A program made the translations under genes and the position numbers. From Rhodospirillaceae bacterium (GTDB lineage: Bacteria; Pseudomonadota; Alphaproteobacteria; UBA8366), in the NCBI GenBank assembly GCA_002724395.1, contig PBOR01000022.1, positions 43,769-107,768 of the forward strand: a DNA stretch of 64,000 nt, in the 5' to 3' direction. Each line of letters starts with the position of its first letter. Positions within the stretch are counted from its first letter, which is position 1. Of this stretch, positions 29,025 through 37,822 are shown one piece after another. The notes under the pieces are model-generated. The model searched no databases. It worked only from the letters and a program-made list of their open reading frames with translations, and was not told the DNA's origin.

Positions 29025-29516
29025 TCAGGCAGATTCTAGTGCCTCGCCGAGCAATGAAAATGCTGCAACTGCGAAAGCCCACATATTTGCAACACGATAC
29101 CGGCTGCCCGTTTGGAATGTTCGTGTTTTGCAATATGGCCCAGAAATCGCCAACACTGTATGGCCAGCTGGGTCACCGTAGCGATTCCCAGAGGGCCCTG
29201 ACGCCCCGGTCTCGGAGAGTCCCCAAACGGCTCCATGAGAATTTTTAAGACGCTCTGCCAGTAACTCCGCATAAGGTTCCATAGCGCCACGCAGGCCGCG
29301 CTCATCCATTTCATCTTGGCTTATACCCACCAGTGCTTGACGCGCCTCAGAAGTGTAGACAACCCCACCACCTAGAAAATATGCCGATGCGCCGGGCACA
29401 GAAAGTAAGGATGCAGAGATTAAACCGCCGGCAGAGGATTCCGCAACCACAATTGTTTCCCCTCGCTCCTTCAATAAAGCGCCCGCTTTAGCTCCCAGTG
29501 TCTGTATATCCGTCAT
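29025..29516 (-). CDS. CinA family protein (nicotinamide-nucleotide amidase PncC type)
   Basis: A 163-residue stand-alone CinA C-terminal domain. PncC deamidates nicotinamide mononucleotide to nicotinate mononucleotide in NAD salvage. The family core AESSAGGLISASLLSVPGAS near residue 25-45 is followed by GGGVVYTSEARQALVGIS and, later, GLSETGASGP. It overlaps the UbiD-family gene by four bases (ATGA), an unexpected partner for an NAD-salvage enzyme, so a role in the adjoining catabolic operon is possible but not demonstrated. Confidence 0.85.
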   Translation of the reverse strand: MTDIQTLGAKAGALLKERGETIVVAESSAGGLISASLLSVPGASAYFLGGGVVYTSEARQALVGISQDEMDERGLRGAMEPYAELLAERLKNSHGAVWGLSETGASGPSGNRYGDPAGHTVLAISGPYCKTRTFQTGSRYRVANMWAFAVAAFSLLGEALESA

Positions 29517-31156
29517 TCATCCCCTCTTTTTTTCACCTTATCTGATACTGTGCGCACTTCAGTATTCATAGCAACGTCACTGCGTCGACGTTGCGCATAA
29601 ACCTTTCCGGTTTCCCAGTAATCACTTTTTACAGCCCGGACCGCCATCTCTTCTAAATCCTCACTCCATTCACCTAGACTATAACCGAACCAGGGAGATT
29701 CCGGCCTCAAGGTTGGTAGTCCTAGTTCGTCCCAAATTTGCGCAGCTCTTTCCATGAACTCTTGCTTCGGCAACGAAACCGGCGGAAAAGATTCCTTCAG
29801 CGTAGCGTCGATTAAGACCGCAGCATCTTCCGGTTCGGTTAGACTACGTGGCCCGTGGCCTTGATCTTTATGCTTAAGCACATGTACGTCATGTTGTGGC
29901 CGGCAACGATAGGCCATAGCCCAAAACAACGCATCCGAATTTGTCGCATCAATATCCTCATCAACTGCGATCAACCATTTGCCTTCTGCTTGCCTAAACG
30001 AGGCCAAGCCATACAGTGCTCGCCATATCTCCGTCCGCGGCGTTTCTTTTTCGAAACTAAGTGCGATCACACGCGACAGTGATGTCAGTGGCTCATGGGC
30101 TTTCACGTGCTTGATGCCTGTAATACCAAGCGAATCCTGGAGATAGCTAATCTGCCGAGCTTCGTAGGCAAATCGACGGATAACGCTGGATTCACTGGGG
30201 GCCACTTGGCTGACCCATGACGTCAATATAGCTTTCTTTTTCTGCGTTACAGCAGTGACATCCATAAAGCCGTTATATTCGGTAATATTTACGTGACCGT
30301 GGGATTCGCCGAACGGTGCTTCCGGCTCCAACAATTCTGTGGATACAAACCCTTCGATCACTACCTCAGCTTCTGCCGGCACTATTAAGTCAACAGTCTT
30401 GGCTTTAACTACATTTAACGGTTGCCCAACCAATGCGCCAGCGACTTCCAGCTCATCTACGCCCTCCGGCACTTTTTGGACGGACGCATAAGACACGATT
30501 GGTGGACAACCAATCACCACCGCGCACGGCATCGGCTCACCGCGTTCCTTCCAAGCCAGCCAATTGATATAGCCTCCAGTACGAAGTTCGGTGGAGGTGT
30601 TCATGCCCATCCGATTGGGCGCTTTGATCTGCCCCCGATAATTACCGACATTCTGAATGCCCGTTTCAGGATCACTGGTGATAAAATGGGAAGACGAGGT
30701 GTAGGGGCCGTTGTCGAAACCCGGTGTCGATATGGGAATAGAAAGGGCATCGAGCCCATTACCCTCTAGCAATGCCTTTCCCTCAATTATTACCTCGTGG
30801 CACGGGGCATCATCGGAAGTGACAATATTAGGGGGCAATGGATTAGCAAAAGCCTCAGCCCACTTACCTCCCATATCATCCAGAGAACAACCCATTCCAA
30901 CTTGATAAATCTCTGGATTCCCTGCAAGCCCGCACACTAGAACCGGCATATTATATTTGCGGCCCTTGCTATCGACTACATTGGTAAAAAGCCAAGCCTT
31001 GCGATCTGGTTCCGGAATACCGCCACGATATTGCCAACGCACCAACGGGTGCATCTCCGTATCCTTATTGATTTCCCGGTCCACTTCGATCAACAAGCCC
31101 GCATCGCGCAGCGCGTTAATATGATCGGGTAAATCCCGATAAGTCCGTTTACTCAT
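29513..31156 (-). CDS. UbiD family decarboxylase
   Basis: A 547-residue UbiD-type (de)carboxylase. These enzymes use prenylated FMN to remove or add carboxyl groups on aromatic or alpha,beta-unsaturated acids. Family marks include NVGNYRGQIKAPNRMGMN (the first active-site Arg and metal region) and the EPEAPFGESHGHVN box with the catalytic glutamates. No ubiX homologue, needed to make the cofactor, lies in the window. It forms a compact minus-strand run with an FAD hydroxylase (5-base gap), a binding protein, a cupin and DUF2848, which suggests aromatic acid breakdown rather than ubiquinone synthesis. Confidence 0.88.
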   Translation of the reverse strand: MSKRTYRDLPDHINALRDAGLLIEVDREINKDTEMHPLVRWQYRGGIPEPDRKAWLFTNVVDSKGRKYNMPVLVCGLAGNPEIYQVGMGCSLDDMGGKWAEAFANPLPPNIVTSDDAPCHEVIIEGKALLEGNGLDALSIPISTPGFDNGPYTSSSHFITSDPETGIQNVGNYRGQIKAPNRMGMNTSTELRTGGYINWLAWKERGEPMPCAVVIGCPPIVSYASVQKVPEGVDELEVAGALVGQPLNVVKAKTVDLIVPAEAEVVIEGFVSTELLEPEAPFGESHGHVNITEYNGFMDVTAVTQKKKAILTSWVSQVAPSESSVIRRFAYEARQISYLQDSLGITGIKHVKAHEPLTSLSRVIALSFEKETPRTEIWRALYGLASFRQAEGKWLIAVDEDIDATNSDALFWAMAYRCRPQHDVHVLKHKDQGHGPRSLTEPEDAAVLIDATLKESFPPVSLPKQEFMERAAQIWDELGLPTLRPESPWFGYSLGEWSEDLEEMAVRAVKSDYWETGKVYAQRRRSDVAMNTEVRTVSDKVKKRGDE

Positions 31157-31161
31157 AGCCT

Positions 31162-32382
31162 TTAGCCTAATGTTTCCGCACGACGTACGCTGGCTATTAA
31201 GGAAGATCGCAAGAGGAACTTCTTAGCTCTCGCAGGGTCCGACGCGATTTCGCTCAATTCCTTCAAGTTTTGAGCCCTAGCCAATGGGTCTTTTGCCTCT
31301 AGTCGCTTTTTGTTCTGGATAGTCTGTGCTTGAACGAATTCATGATTAGTGGTGCGCCGCTGAATATCGTAGCGCACCATCTCCCCTAAATCGGCTTCAC
31401 CTTTCCAGACCCTCAGCAGTTTCTCGGTTAAATTCATAGCATCGTGAATGCCACAATTAAGGCCAAGACCACCGATAGGATTATTCACATGGGCTGAGTC
31501 GCCTGCAAGAAAGACCCGTCCTTTCGCAAAACTTTCCGCAACACGCTGGTGCGTTACATAAATATTTGTATGAACGATATTATAACCACCAGTCTTCGGA
31601 AAGAATTTCTGCATACGCTCTTGAGCAGCAGATTCGTTGGCAACATCATCATCGCTTTCATCGATACCAGTTGGGAAAACAGCCCGCCATAAGCCAGGCG
31701 GACCGTCACCAGAAACTTTGAACAAATTACTCCATTCGTCCGGGTCGGCAAAATAATTGCGATAGCAGTAGTCTCCCCCCGACTGAAAATCGAACGGTGT
31801 GGTAAACACTACGAATCGCTCAGGATAGGTAAAGCCTTCAAAGGCTATTTCAGCAGATTTCCTTACTGCGCTGCGTCCACCATCTGCCCCGATTAAATAT
31901 GCTCCCGTGCAAAAATATTCACCATCGGGGTTCGAGACCGTGGCAGTCACATAGTTCTCATCTTGCGTCAGATCAATTACAGAATGCTCAAACAAGATGT
32001 CCACGTGATTAAAAGCGAGCAATCGTTCATAGACCAAACTTGCCAACTTAAACTGCTCACACTGAATTACATATGGAAAATCTGTTTCATCTGCCAATAG
32101 CTCGTGATCGAAATTTGCCACGAGATCACCCGTTGGCCGGTCCCAAAACCGGAACTCACGGCATATCAAACCTAGCCGCGCCATATCATCAACTAGGTCC
32201 AATTCAGAGAGCATCTCAAGTGTCGCCGGATGAGTTGTGGCGGCGCGTGGGTCATCAAGCAGCCTATCTTCTTTCTCAAAAACCGTTACAGGCACACCCT
32301 CGCGCGCAAGCCTGTAAGCAGCGATCAACCCAACCGGCCCTGCACCCGAAATCAGCACGCGTTTGTTTTGGGTCACGCTCAT
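31162..32382 (-). CDS. FAD-dependent aromatic-ring monooxygenase (PheA/TfdB-like)
   Basis: A 406-residue flavin hydroxylase likely to insert oxygen into a phenolic or related ring using NAD(P)H. The ADP-binding fold is at VLISGAGPVGLIAAYRLA (residues 9-26); the second flavin motif GRVFLAGDSAHVNNPIGGLGLN is near 280-300. The C-terminal thioredoxin-like domain of full TfdB/PheA enzymes is absent, as in the shorter UbiH/MhpA-like branch. It overlaps the start of the neighbouring binding-protein gene by four bases and lies just upstream of the UbiD gene, so the two probably act in one pathway. Confidence 0.87.
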   Translation of the reverse strand: MSVTQNKRVLISGAGPVGLIAAYRLAREGVPVTVFEKEDRLLDDPRAATTHPATLEMLSELDLVDDMARLGLICREFRFWDRPTGDLVANFDHELLADETDFPYVIQCEQFKLASLVYERLLAFNHVDILFEHSVIDLTQDENYVTATVSNPDGEYFCTGAYLIGADGGRSAVRKSAEIAFEGFTYPERFVVFTTPFDFQSGGDYCYRNYFADPDEWSNLFKVSGDGPPGLWRAVFPTGIDESDDDVANESAAQERMQKFFPKTGGYNIVHTNIYVTHQRVAESFAKGRVFLAGDSAHVNNPIGGLGLNCGIHDAMNLTEKLLRVWKGEADLGEMVRYDIQRRTTNHEFVQAQTIQNKKRLEAKDPLARAQNLKELSEIASDPARAKKFLLRSSLIASVRRAETLG

Positions 32383-33302
32383 ACAGTTAAAATGTCACTG
32401 AACTGTTTGGCTACCACATCCTCATAGGCGACAGGCCTCGACAACAAACCTAATTCGGCAGCAAACTTGTTCATGCCGGCCACGAATTCCCCAGTAATCA
32501 TTGGTTCGTAAAATTCGAGATCGCGTTCAACCACATCTGCAATCATTGATGCCTCCTCCGACGGGAAAAGTGCCTTACCAACTGTAGTAGCGTGCGAAAT
32601 ATCTAATCTAAGCGCTTTTTGTGTGGCAATGATTGCACGGATTGCGGCTTTTGCAGTTTCCGGTTCGCGTGCAATGAGAGCATCCGTCGTCGCCAAAACT
32701 GGTTGGGTATAATTAAAAGCGGGCGCTGGTCCATCGCCACGACGGACGTCCAAAACTATAGTCCCTATGCCTTTACGAACAGCGATTTCAGCGCCCATAC
32801 CATTGGCCCAAAACCCATCGATCTTACCCGCTCCCAATGCTTCTGCTGCGGTAACCCCAAACGATACACCAGGACGGATTGCGCCGGGCACCGGCGTGAT
32901 ATCTACCTTGTCCGCTTCTATCTGAATACCCGCTTCCTCAAGCAGGCGCCGCAAGCCCATCTCCACCCACGGTGCCGCACCAATACGCAGTCCTTTAACG
33001 GCCTCGATATCACCCTGTTTGACGCCCAAGTCCGCGCGCAGAACCAGAAACCAGTACATACCCTGCGAAAGGCTCGCCAGCAGCTTCACCCCCTTCCAAT
33101 CAGGGAAGGCCGCAAGCGCACTGTGGGAAGAACCGGCAACAAAATCGAGTTTGCCGTCGCGCAACTCCTCATAGGCGCGATCGACCGGGAACACTAAATC
33201 AAGTTCCATTTCAAGTCCTTCGGCTTTGAAGAAACCAAGCTCAACTGCCGCTGGGGCGGGAAAATACGAATTTGAAATGAGATCAGGAACCGCAATGCGC
33301 AT
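32379..33302 (-). CDS. NMT1/TauT-type substrate-binding-protein-fold protein without signal peptide
   Basis: A 307-residue protein with the fold of NitT/TauT and THI5/NMT1 binding proteins (SYFPAPAAVELGFFKAEGLEMEL, then GKLDFVAGSSHSAL). It begins directly with MRIAVPDL, so it has no signal peptide or lipobox, and no ABC permease or ATPase gene lies nearby. It may be cytoplasmic. Some members of this fold are enzymes, such as 4,5-dihydroxyphthalate decarboxylase and pyrimidine synthases, which is a plausible alternative to transport. It overlaps the next gene by four bases and abuts the cupin gene. Confidence 0.78.
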   Translation of the reverse strand: MRIAVPDLISNSYFPAPAAVELGFFKAEGLEMELDLVFPVDRAYEELRDGKLDFVAGSSHSALAAFPDWKGVKLLASLSQGMYWFLVLRADLGVKQGDIEAVKGLRIGAAPWVEMGLRRLLEEAGIQIEADKVDITPVPGAIRPGVSFGVTAAEALGAGKIDGFWANGMGAEIAVRKGIGTIVLDVRRGDGPAPAFNYTQPVLATTDALIAREPETAKAAIRAIIATQKALRLDISHATTVGKALFPSEEASMIADVVERDLEFYEPMITGEFVAGMNKFAAELGLLSRPVAYEDVVAKQFSDILTV

Positions 33303-33691
33303 TAGGCTTCATCCACATCATAGTAATAATGGAGCTCGTAGAGGATACAGCCATTATCTGATTTAAACGGTCCGTGATGGACGCCAGGCGGACGACAGGC
33401 ATAGGTTGGCGCCATAAACTTCTCACCCCCGTCACCATTCTCATTATTGCCCACAATCAAATCGCCGGATACCAAGTACACTTCCTCCCAATGATCATGA
33501 ACAAATGGCACTTTGGAATAAGCGCCCGGCTGAAAACGTAACAACCGCGTGCGACTACCGCTCTTTCCGTCTTCGTCGATGTCGGCTGCAAGAATTTTCT
33601 GCTCGATACCCTCTGGGTAGCCTTCCGGGCATTCCCAGCCCCCGTCCATGTCGAGCCGTTCGAACTCCAGATGCGGTTTGCCTTTTCCCAT
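33302..33691 (-). CDS. cupin domain protein
   Basis: A 129-residue single-domain cupin. The metal site is probably formed by HDHWEEVYLVSG (His, His, Glu) and the later His pair in CRPPGVHHGPF, so it may be a small dioxygenase, isomerase or hydrolase; ring-cleavage type cupins have this shape. I prefer the ATG at 33689-33691, which has AGGAAG and GAGG ahead. An ATG at 33715 would add eight residues and overlap the DUF2848 gene. Its stop shares one base with the start of the binding-protein-like gene. Substrate unknown. Confidence 0.78.
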   Translation of the reverse strand: MGKGKPHLEFERLDMDGGWECPEGYPEGIEQKILAADIDEDGKSGSRTRLLRFQPGAYSKVPFVHDHWEEVYLVSGDLIVGNNENGDGGEKFMAPTYACRPPGVHHGPFKSDNGCILYELHYYYDVDEA

Positions 33692-33695
33692 CGCC

Positions 33696-34397
33696 TCAAC
33701 TTCCTTTTGGTTCATCCTCTTTATTCAAAAATCTAATGTCGTAAGCAAGCTTTAAGGCCCGGTTCCTAACAGGATCGATCAGCGCTGCTTCGAACCGCGT
33801 AGCCGCACGGATACCGCCAATTACAGCAAGCGTACCACAAAACATCAGTGTACCTGATGCCAATCCGTTAACGCTGCCCGTATAAAGCTCCATCAAGCGC
33901 TCCGGAGGTAGCATATTAGCAACCGAGCCCTCTTGGTAGGGCACCGCTTTGCCATCGATAGTTACAGTCGAGTATAACTGCAATGCATCCCAATGATCCG
34001 CTATATCGGCATATCGCCAGAGAAGAGGTCCGACTGGCTTCGCGCACATCTGCTTGGAGACTGCCACATCATAAGTCTCCACCTCCCGGTCCGTATGGTC
34101 CGAACCGATGCCAATCCAAAGCTTGCCCTCGAGGGACAACAAAAAGAACTCCACTTCACCGCTTGATTCGCTACCAATCACTTGGATGCTATTTTCAGAA
34201 GTGAGCTGTTGCGTGGATACACGGTAAAAACATGGCGCGGAACTGGGCCGCTGAATGCCTATCTCTTCCAATTCTGCCATGTGCTTCTCCATTGCATCTC
34301 GATCGCGTCCAGTCCATCCTGCAATAACGAGATTGTTGATTTGCACCGTGCGCGCCTCCCCCTCAAACTCAAACCCTAATTCTCTTGGAGCGCTCAT
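33696..34397 (-). CDS. DUF2848 family protein
   Basis: A 233-residue member of a family without established function, often annotated near fumarylacetoacetate-hydrolase-like enzymes. Visible features are GIGSDHTDREVETYDV (a likely metal-binding His/Asp/Glu group near residue 98-113), the KQMCAKPVGPLLWRY segment after it and GTLMFCGTLAVIGGI near residue 185. It is the first gene of the minus-strand run with the cupin, binding protein, FAD hydroxylase, UbiD and CinA-like genes, and is divergent from an enolase-superfamily gene. A hydrolytic role is inferred from context only. Confidence 0.75.
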   Translation of the reverse strand: MSAPRELGFEFEGEARTVQINNLVIAGWTGRDRDAMEKHMAELEEIGIQRPSSAPCFYRVSTQQLTSENSIQVIGSESSGEVEFFLLSLEGKLWIGIGSDHTDREVETYDVAVSKQMCAKPVGPLLWRYADIADHWDALQLYSTVTIDGKAVPYQEGSVANMLPPERLMELYTGSVNGLASGTLMFCGTLAVIGGIRAATRFEAALIDPVRNRALKLAYDIRFLNKEDEPKGS

Positions 34398-34500
34398 TTC
34401 ATCCTACTTTGATTTGTCGATAGTTTTTTTAGCCGCTTTGTATTGCAGCATATTGCCGGTAAAATTTCGCAAGACAAATAGCCAATTAAAGGTTCGAGAA

Positions 34501-35607
34501 ATGAAAATCAAATCCGTCACACCTATCGGTATCAGCACCCCGCTGACTAACCCTATCAAAATGGCCAAGAATACGATCACCCATGCGGATAGTTTGGTGG
34601 TCCGAATTGAGGATACGGACGGCAATATTGGCTGGGGCGAGGCCTCGGAAGCGCCCATGATGAACGGAGAGATGAGTGCGGGCATGATTGCCGCAGTCAA
34701 ATTCATTACTCCCAGGCTGGAGGGACTGGAAGTCGAGACAGCACAGGATTTCTTTCCAGCCGTCGATCGGTTTATATATGGTAACGAAGGGGCCCTTTCT
34801 GGGCTAGATATGGCAATTTACGATCTGTTCGGCAAGCGCGAACGCAAGCCGGTCTACGAACTACTTGGCGGCAAACATCGGGATCGGGTGCCGGTCCTGT
34901 GGATGCTGGCGGCAAACGACCTTAAGAAGGATGTCGCCGCCTCACAACCAAAGCTCGATGAAGGATTTATCGTTTTTAAGGTAAAGGCGGGCATCAGTTC
35001 GGCCACAGAAGACGTTGAGCGTGTAGCCGCCGTCCGCGACGCCATTGGCAAGGGTCCGCGCCTTTCAGCAGATGCCAATATGGGCTTTAAATTCGAAGAA
35101 GCGATCAAGTTCGCCGAAAGTGCAGAAGCCGCCGGGCTCGATTTCCTTGAGCAACCCATTAATTCCAGTAATCTAAACGGCATGGCCGACATCACCGCCG
35201 TCGCCCACCCGGTGGGTATTTGCGCCGATGAGGGTATTCACTCACTCTCCGATGTGGAAGCCCACCACGTTGCCAAAGCAGCAACTGGCTGCGGTTTCAA
35301 GTCTATTAAGCTCGGCGGCCTCACCCGCATGCATGAGGGCGCAGTGCTCGCTAATGATTACGGCATGCATGTAAACATTGCCGGCAAAATGGCTGAGACT
35401 GCTATAGCCAGCGCCGCCCTGGTCCACATGGCTATCGCCGTCCCGCAAATTAATTGGGATATGAGCGCTACCAATCAGTATCTGCAAAAAGACTTAGCCA
35501 AGAACCCACCTACCGTTGTGGATGGGCATCTCGCAGTAGATGACACACCGGGATTGGGCTTAGATATTGATGAGGATGAGATTGAACGAATTACAGTTTT
35601 GAAGTGA
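34501..35607 (+). CDS. enolase-superfamily enzyme, muconate-lactonizing (MLE) subgroup
   Basis: A 368-residue TIM-barrel enzyme that abstracts a proton next to a carboxylate. The catalytic pair is Lys160/Lys162 (FKVKAG); metal ligands are Asp191 (SADANMGF), Glu217 (FLEQPI) and Asp243 (CADEG), and the opposite Lys270 (SIKLGG) places it in the MLE group, which includes cycloisomerases, o-succinylbenzoate synthases and dipeptide epimerases. The start is the ATG at 34501; the frame is open 246 bases further up only because it shadows the DUF2848 gene. Product cannot be named. Confidence 0.87.
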   Translation: MKIKSVTPIGISTPLTNPIKMAKNTITHADSLVVRIEDTDGNIGWGEASEAPMMNGEMSAGMIAAVKFITPRLEGLEVETAQDFFPAVDRFIYGNEGALSGLDMAIYDLFGKRERKPVYELLGGKHRDRVPVLWMLAANDLKKDVAASQPKLDEGFIVFKVKAGISSATEDVERVAAVRDAIGKGPRLSADANMGFKFEEAIKFAESAEAAGLDFLEQPINSSNLNGMADITAVAHPVGICADEGIHSLSDVEAHHVAKAATGCGFKSIKLGGLTRMHEGAVLANDYGMHVNIAGKMAETAIASAALVHMAIAVPQINWDMSATNQYLQKDLAKNPPTVVDGHLAVDDTPGLGLDIDEDEIERITVLK

Positions 35608-35626
35608 TACACACATACTCAGGACC

Positions 35627-36754
35627 CTAATGCGGCAATATTTCCAAATCCTCCACTGGTAGCTCCACTGGCTCACCACGTTCGGCAGACAAATCCATAG
35701 CCATTGTCAACAGTAAATTGCGATGCCCGTCTTGGGCAGTCGCATGCGGGGTGCTAATGCCAGTATAGATACGGCTGAGCCAGCTGTTCGTTTCTTCTCG
35801 CATGGGCCCCCAAAGCTGACCTTCGGAGATGTCACCAGGCGGATAGCTGGTGAGGAAATCTACATGGCGATCGAAGCCTGGGTCAAAACCTTCCGGGTTA
35901 TATCCCGCCCATTGAGGTTTCTCAGAAGCAATAACTACGTCGCGGTGAGTGTCTTCAATATCAATCACTCCTTGCGAGCCAACAATGCCTATCTGCACTC
36001 CATAAACCGCACCTGGCCAGGCAACAGGCAAAGCCCATGAAATGTTCATAGACCAAATAGTGCCGTCATCCATGGTGAAGACGCCGAATGTGGAGTCCTT
36101 GGTGCCCCACTCTTCGAGTATCTTATCCGTGGATTGGGCATAAACGCTAACCGGTTTTTTACTGCCCATTAGCCACATAGACATATCGAGTGCGTGAGTA
36201 CCGGAAACAACCATAGGAGTTAGCGTTCGGCGCTGATTAGTTCTGCGTACTGTGGCTATGGGCACCATCCGGTTCATAAAAGCACGCGCGATCACAGAAC
36301 TGACATCTCCGATTTGGCCGGTACGAAGTTTTTCCTTCACCGCCAAGAACCGCCGCCGGAAACGGTAGGTATAACCAATGACCGCGTCGCAGCCGCATGC
36401 CTCGATTGCCTTCAGTACCTTCTCTGATTCAAGCGCATTGGTAGCCAGCGGCTTTTCGATAAACAAATATAGACTACGTTCGCAAGCAGCCAGGATCGGC
36501 TCCATATGGTTATTCTCATCGGTAGCGATGATAGCCGCGGTTACTTCTGGGCGCGCCAGCAATTCAGCGGCACTGGTGGTGAAGAAATCCGCACCCACGT
36601 CTTTCTCAAGCTTGCGACCTAGATCCTCCTTAATATCGCAGAGGCCGATCCACCCGACACCAGGATAATTCTTCGCGAATTCCGAACGAATACGTCCAAT
36701 AGTTCCGCAACCAATGACCGCGAGACCAATTTCTTTACCATTATTTCGGATCAT
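35627..36754 (-). CDS. Gfo/Idh/MocA family oxidoreductase
   Basis: A 375-residue NAD(P)-dependent dehydrogenase of the type that acts on sugars, inositols or their acids. The Rossmann fold opens with GLAVIGCGTIGRIRSEFA and the family motif EKPLATNALESEKVL follows near residue 98. The C-terminal substrate domain contains SGTHALDMSMWLMG, the usual Asp/His active-site segment. It overlaps the aldo/keto reductase gene by four bases, so both are translated from one message. Substrate unknown; a sugar-acid or cyclitol fits the enolase-superfamily and FAH neighbours. Confidence 0.88.
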   Translation of the reverse strand: MIRNNGKEIGLAVIGCGTIGRIRSEFAKNYPGVGWIGLCDIKEDLGRKLEKDVGADFFTTSAAELLARPEVTAAIIATDENNHMEPILAACERSLYLFIEKPLATNALESEKVLKAIEACGCDAVIGYTYRFRRRFLAVKEKLRTGQIGDVSSVIARAFMNRMVPIATVRRTNQRRTLTPMVVSGTHALDMSMWLMGSKKPVSVYAQSTDKILEEWGTKDSTFGVFTMDDGTIWSMNISWALPVAWPGAVYGVQIGIVGSQGVIDIEDTHRDVVIASEKPQWAGYNPEGFDPGFDRHVDFLTSYPPGDISEGQLWGPMREETNSWLSRIYTGISTPHATAQDGHRNLLLTMAMDLSAERGEPVELPVEDLEILPH

Positions 36755-37728
36755 TTAATCACTCCCACAGTCGAGCTGTGATCCGGCAGATCAAAACCGA
36801 TACCGACCAAAGAATTGAACAAATCATAGAGTTTTTTCACATCAGAATCTGGCAATGGCCCGCTCATGATCGAGTTGATGTTAGTTGTCAAATGATCCGC
36901 ATTACCAGTACCGAATAGTACCACATTGACGCCAGGCTCGTGACGCACAAACCGGTAAGCGGCATCAGTGGTGGTGGTCGCCCCACCCTCGTGAATTAGG
37001 AAATCCAGCGGGTTTTCCTTTTTTGCGAACTCGGCGGGAATTTTACCTTCCGCCACCAGCTCCTTAGCCGTATTGCGCAAATAATCCGGTTGGCTAAAAA
37101 TATTGCGAACCACAAACATTAATAACGTGCCGATGCCGTGTTTCTGAATCAGCGGAAACAAGCGCTCACGCGCGGTCTGATTCATCATGTTGTAGCCCAG
37201 CATAACCACCTCCCAGACACCGTCGGCCACCGCGCGTTCTAGCATTTTGTGGGTTGGGTCATTGGGAGAGGTTTCGGTGATGCCCAGGTGTTTAATTTTG
37301 CCGGCCTGCTGCGCCTTTTGCAGGTGCGGCACTATTTCCGCCATCACCTCGTCATAGCGGCTAAAATGCACGCCGTGCATTTGATATACATCCACATAAT
37401 CCATTTGTAGCTTTTGTAGGGAAGCTTCCAAACATTCGATGATGTCCGCTCCGGAACGCGGTGCGTCGGCATTGCCGATATTGGCCTTAGTAGTCACCAC
37501 AATACTGTCACGATCAAGGCCACTGAGCGCCTTTCCGAGAATGGTTTCGGTCTTATAGGCCTCAGCAGTATCGAATAGGGTCACACCCAAATCGAGCGCT
37601 TTCTTTATAATGCCGATGGACTCCTCTTCCGTGCGACCGGTCCGCATACCCAGACGGCTATTACCGCCACAGCCGAGCCCTGCGACACTGACTTTTAGTC
37701 CCGTATTACCGAGCGTGGTGTATTCCAT
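36751..37728 (-). CDS. aldo/keto reductase
   Basis: A 325-residue NADPH-dependent reductase or dehydrogenase with the TIM-barrel AKR fold. The catalytic Asp and Tyr are in LFDTAEAYKTE near residue 53-60, the Lys in VVTTKANIG and the His in YVDVYQMHGV. It resembles the L-galactose or D-threo-aldose dehydrogenase branch of the family, which would fit the Gfo/Idh/MocA partner that follows it. The cofactor loop near the C-terminus is ordinary. Confidence 0.88.
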   Translation of the reverse strand: MEYTTLGNTGLKVSVAGLGCGGNSRLGMRTGRTEEESIGIIKKALDLGVTLFDTAEAYKTETILGKALSGLDRDSIVVTTKANIGNADAPRSGADIIECLEASLQKLQMDYVDVYQMHGVHFSRYDEVMAEIVPHLQKAQQAGKIKHLGITETSPNDPTHKMLERAVADGVWEVVMLGYNMMNQTARERLFPLIQKHGIGTLLMFVVRNIFSQPDYLRNTAKELVAEGKIPAEFAKKENPLDFLIHEGGATTTTDAAYRFVRHEPGVNVVLFGTGNADHLTTNINSIMSGPLPDSDVKKLYDLFNSLVGIGFDLPDHSSTVGVIK

Positions 37729-37769
37729 AAATGAAGTCCCTTAAAAAAAATTAGGATGATAGACGCGAT

Positions 37770-37811
37770 TTACCGTGCCGAATTAACCGTGATCTTACCG
37801 ATATCTTCCAT
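37770..37811 (-). other. 13-codon frame with strong ribosome site (gene remnant or leader)
   Basis: Between the DOPA-dioxygenase-like gene and the aldo/keto reductase gene, the minus strand carries AAGGAG, seven bases, then ATG and the peptide MEDIGKITVNSAR before TAA. The other two frames also stop before the next gene. A start this well formed with almost no gene behind it suggests the remnant of a lost gene, or less likely a leader peptide for the reductase 41 bases on. Confidence 0.3.
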
Positions 37812-37822
37812 AGCAACGCTCC

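Noticed and set aside
28906..29181. 91-codon plus-strand frame spanning the gltB leader and CinA-like gene
   Set aside because: No family sequence, no ribosome site, antisense to a coding gene; treated as chance.
34255..34500. Upstream extension of the MLE-type enolase gene over the DUF2848 gene
   Set aside because: The extra 82 codons overlap the divergent DUF2848 gene and look nothing like the enolase-superfamily N-terminus. The family sequence begins at the ATG at 34501.
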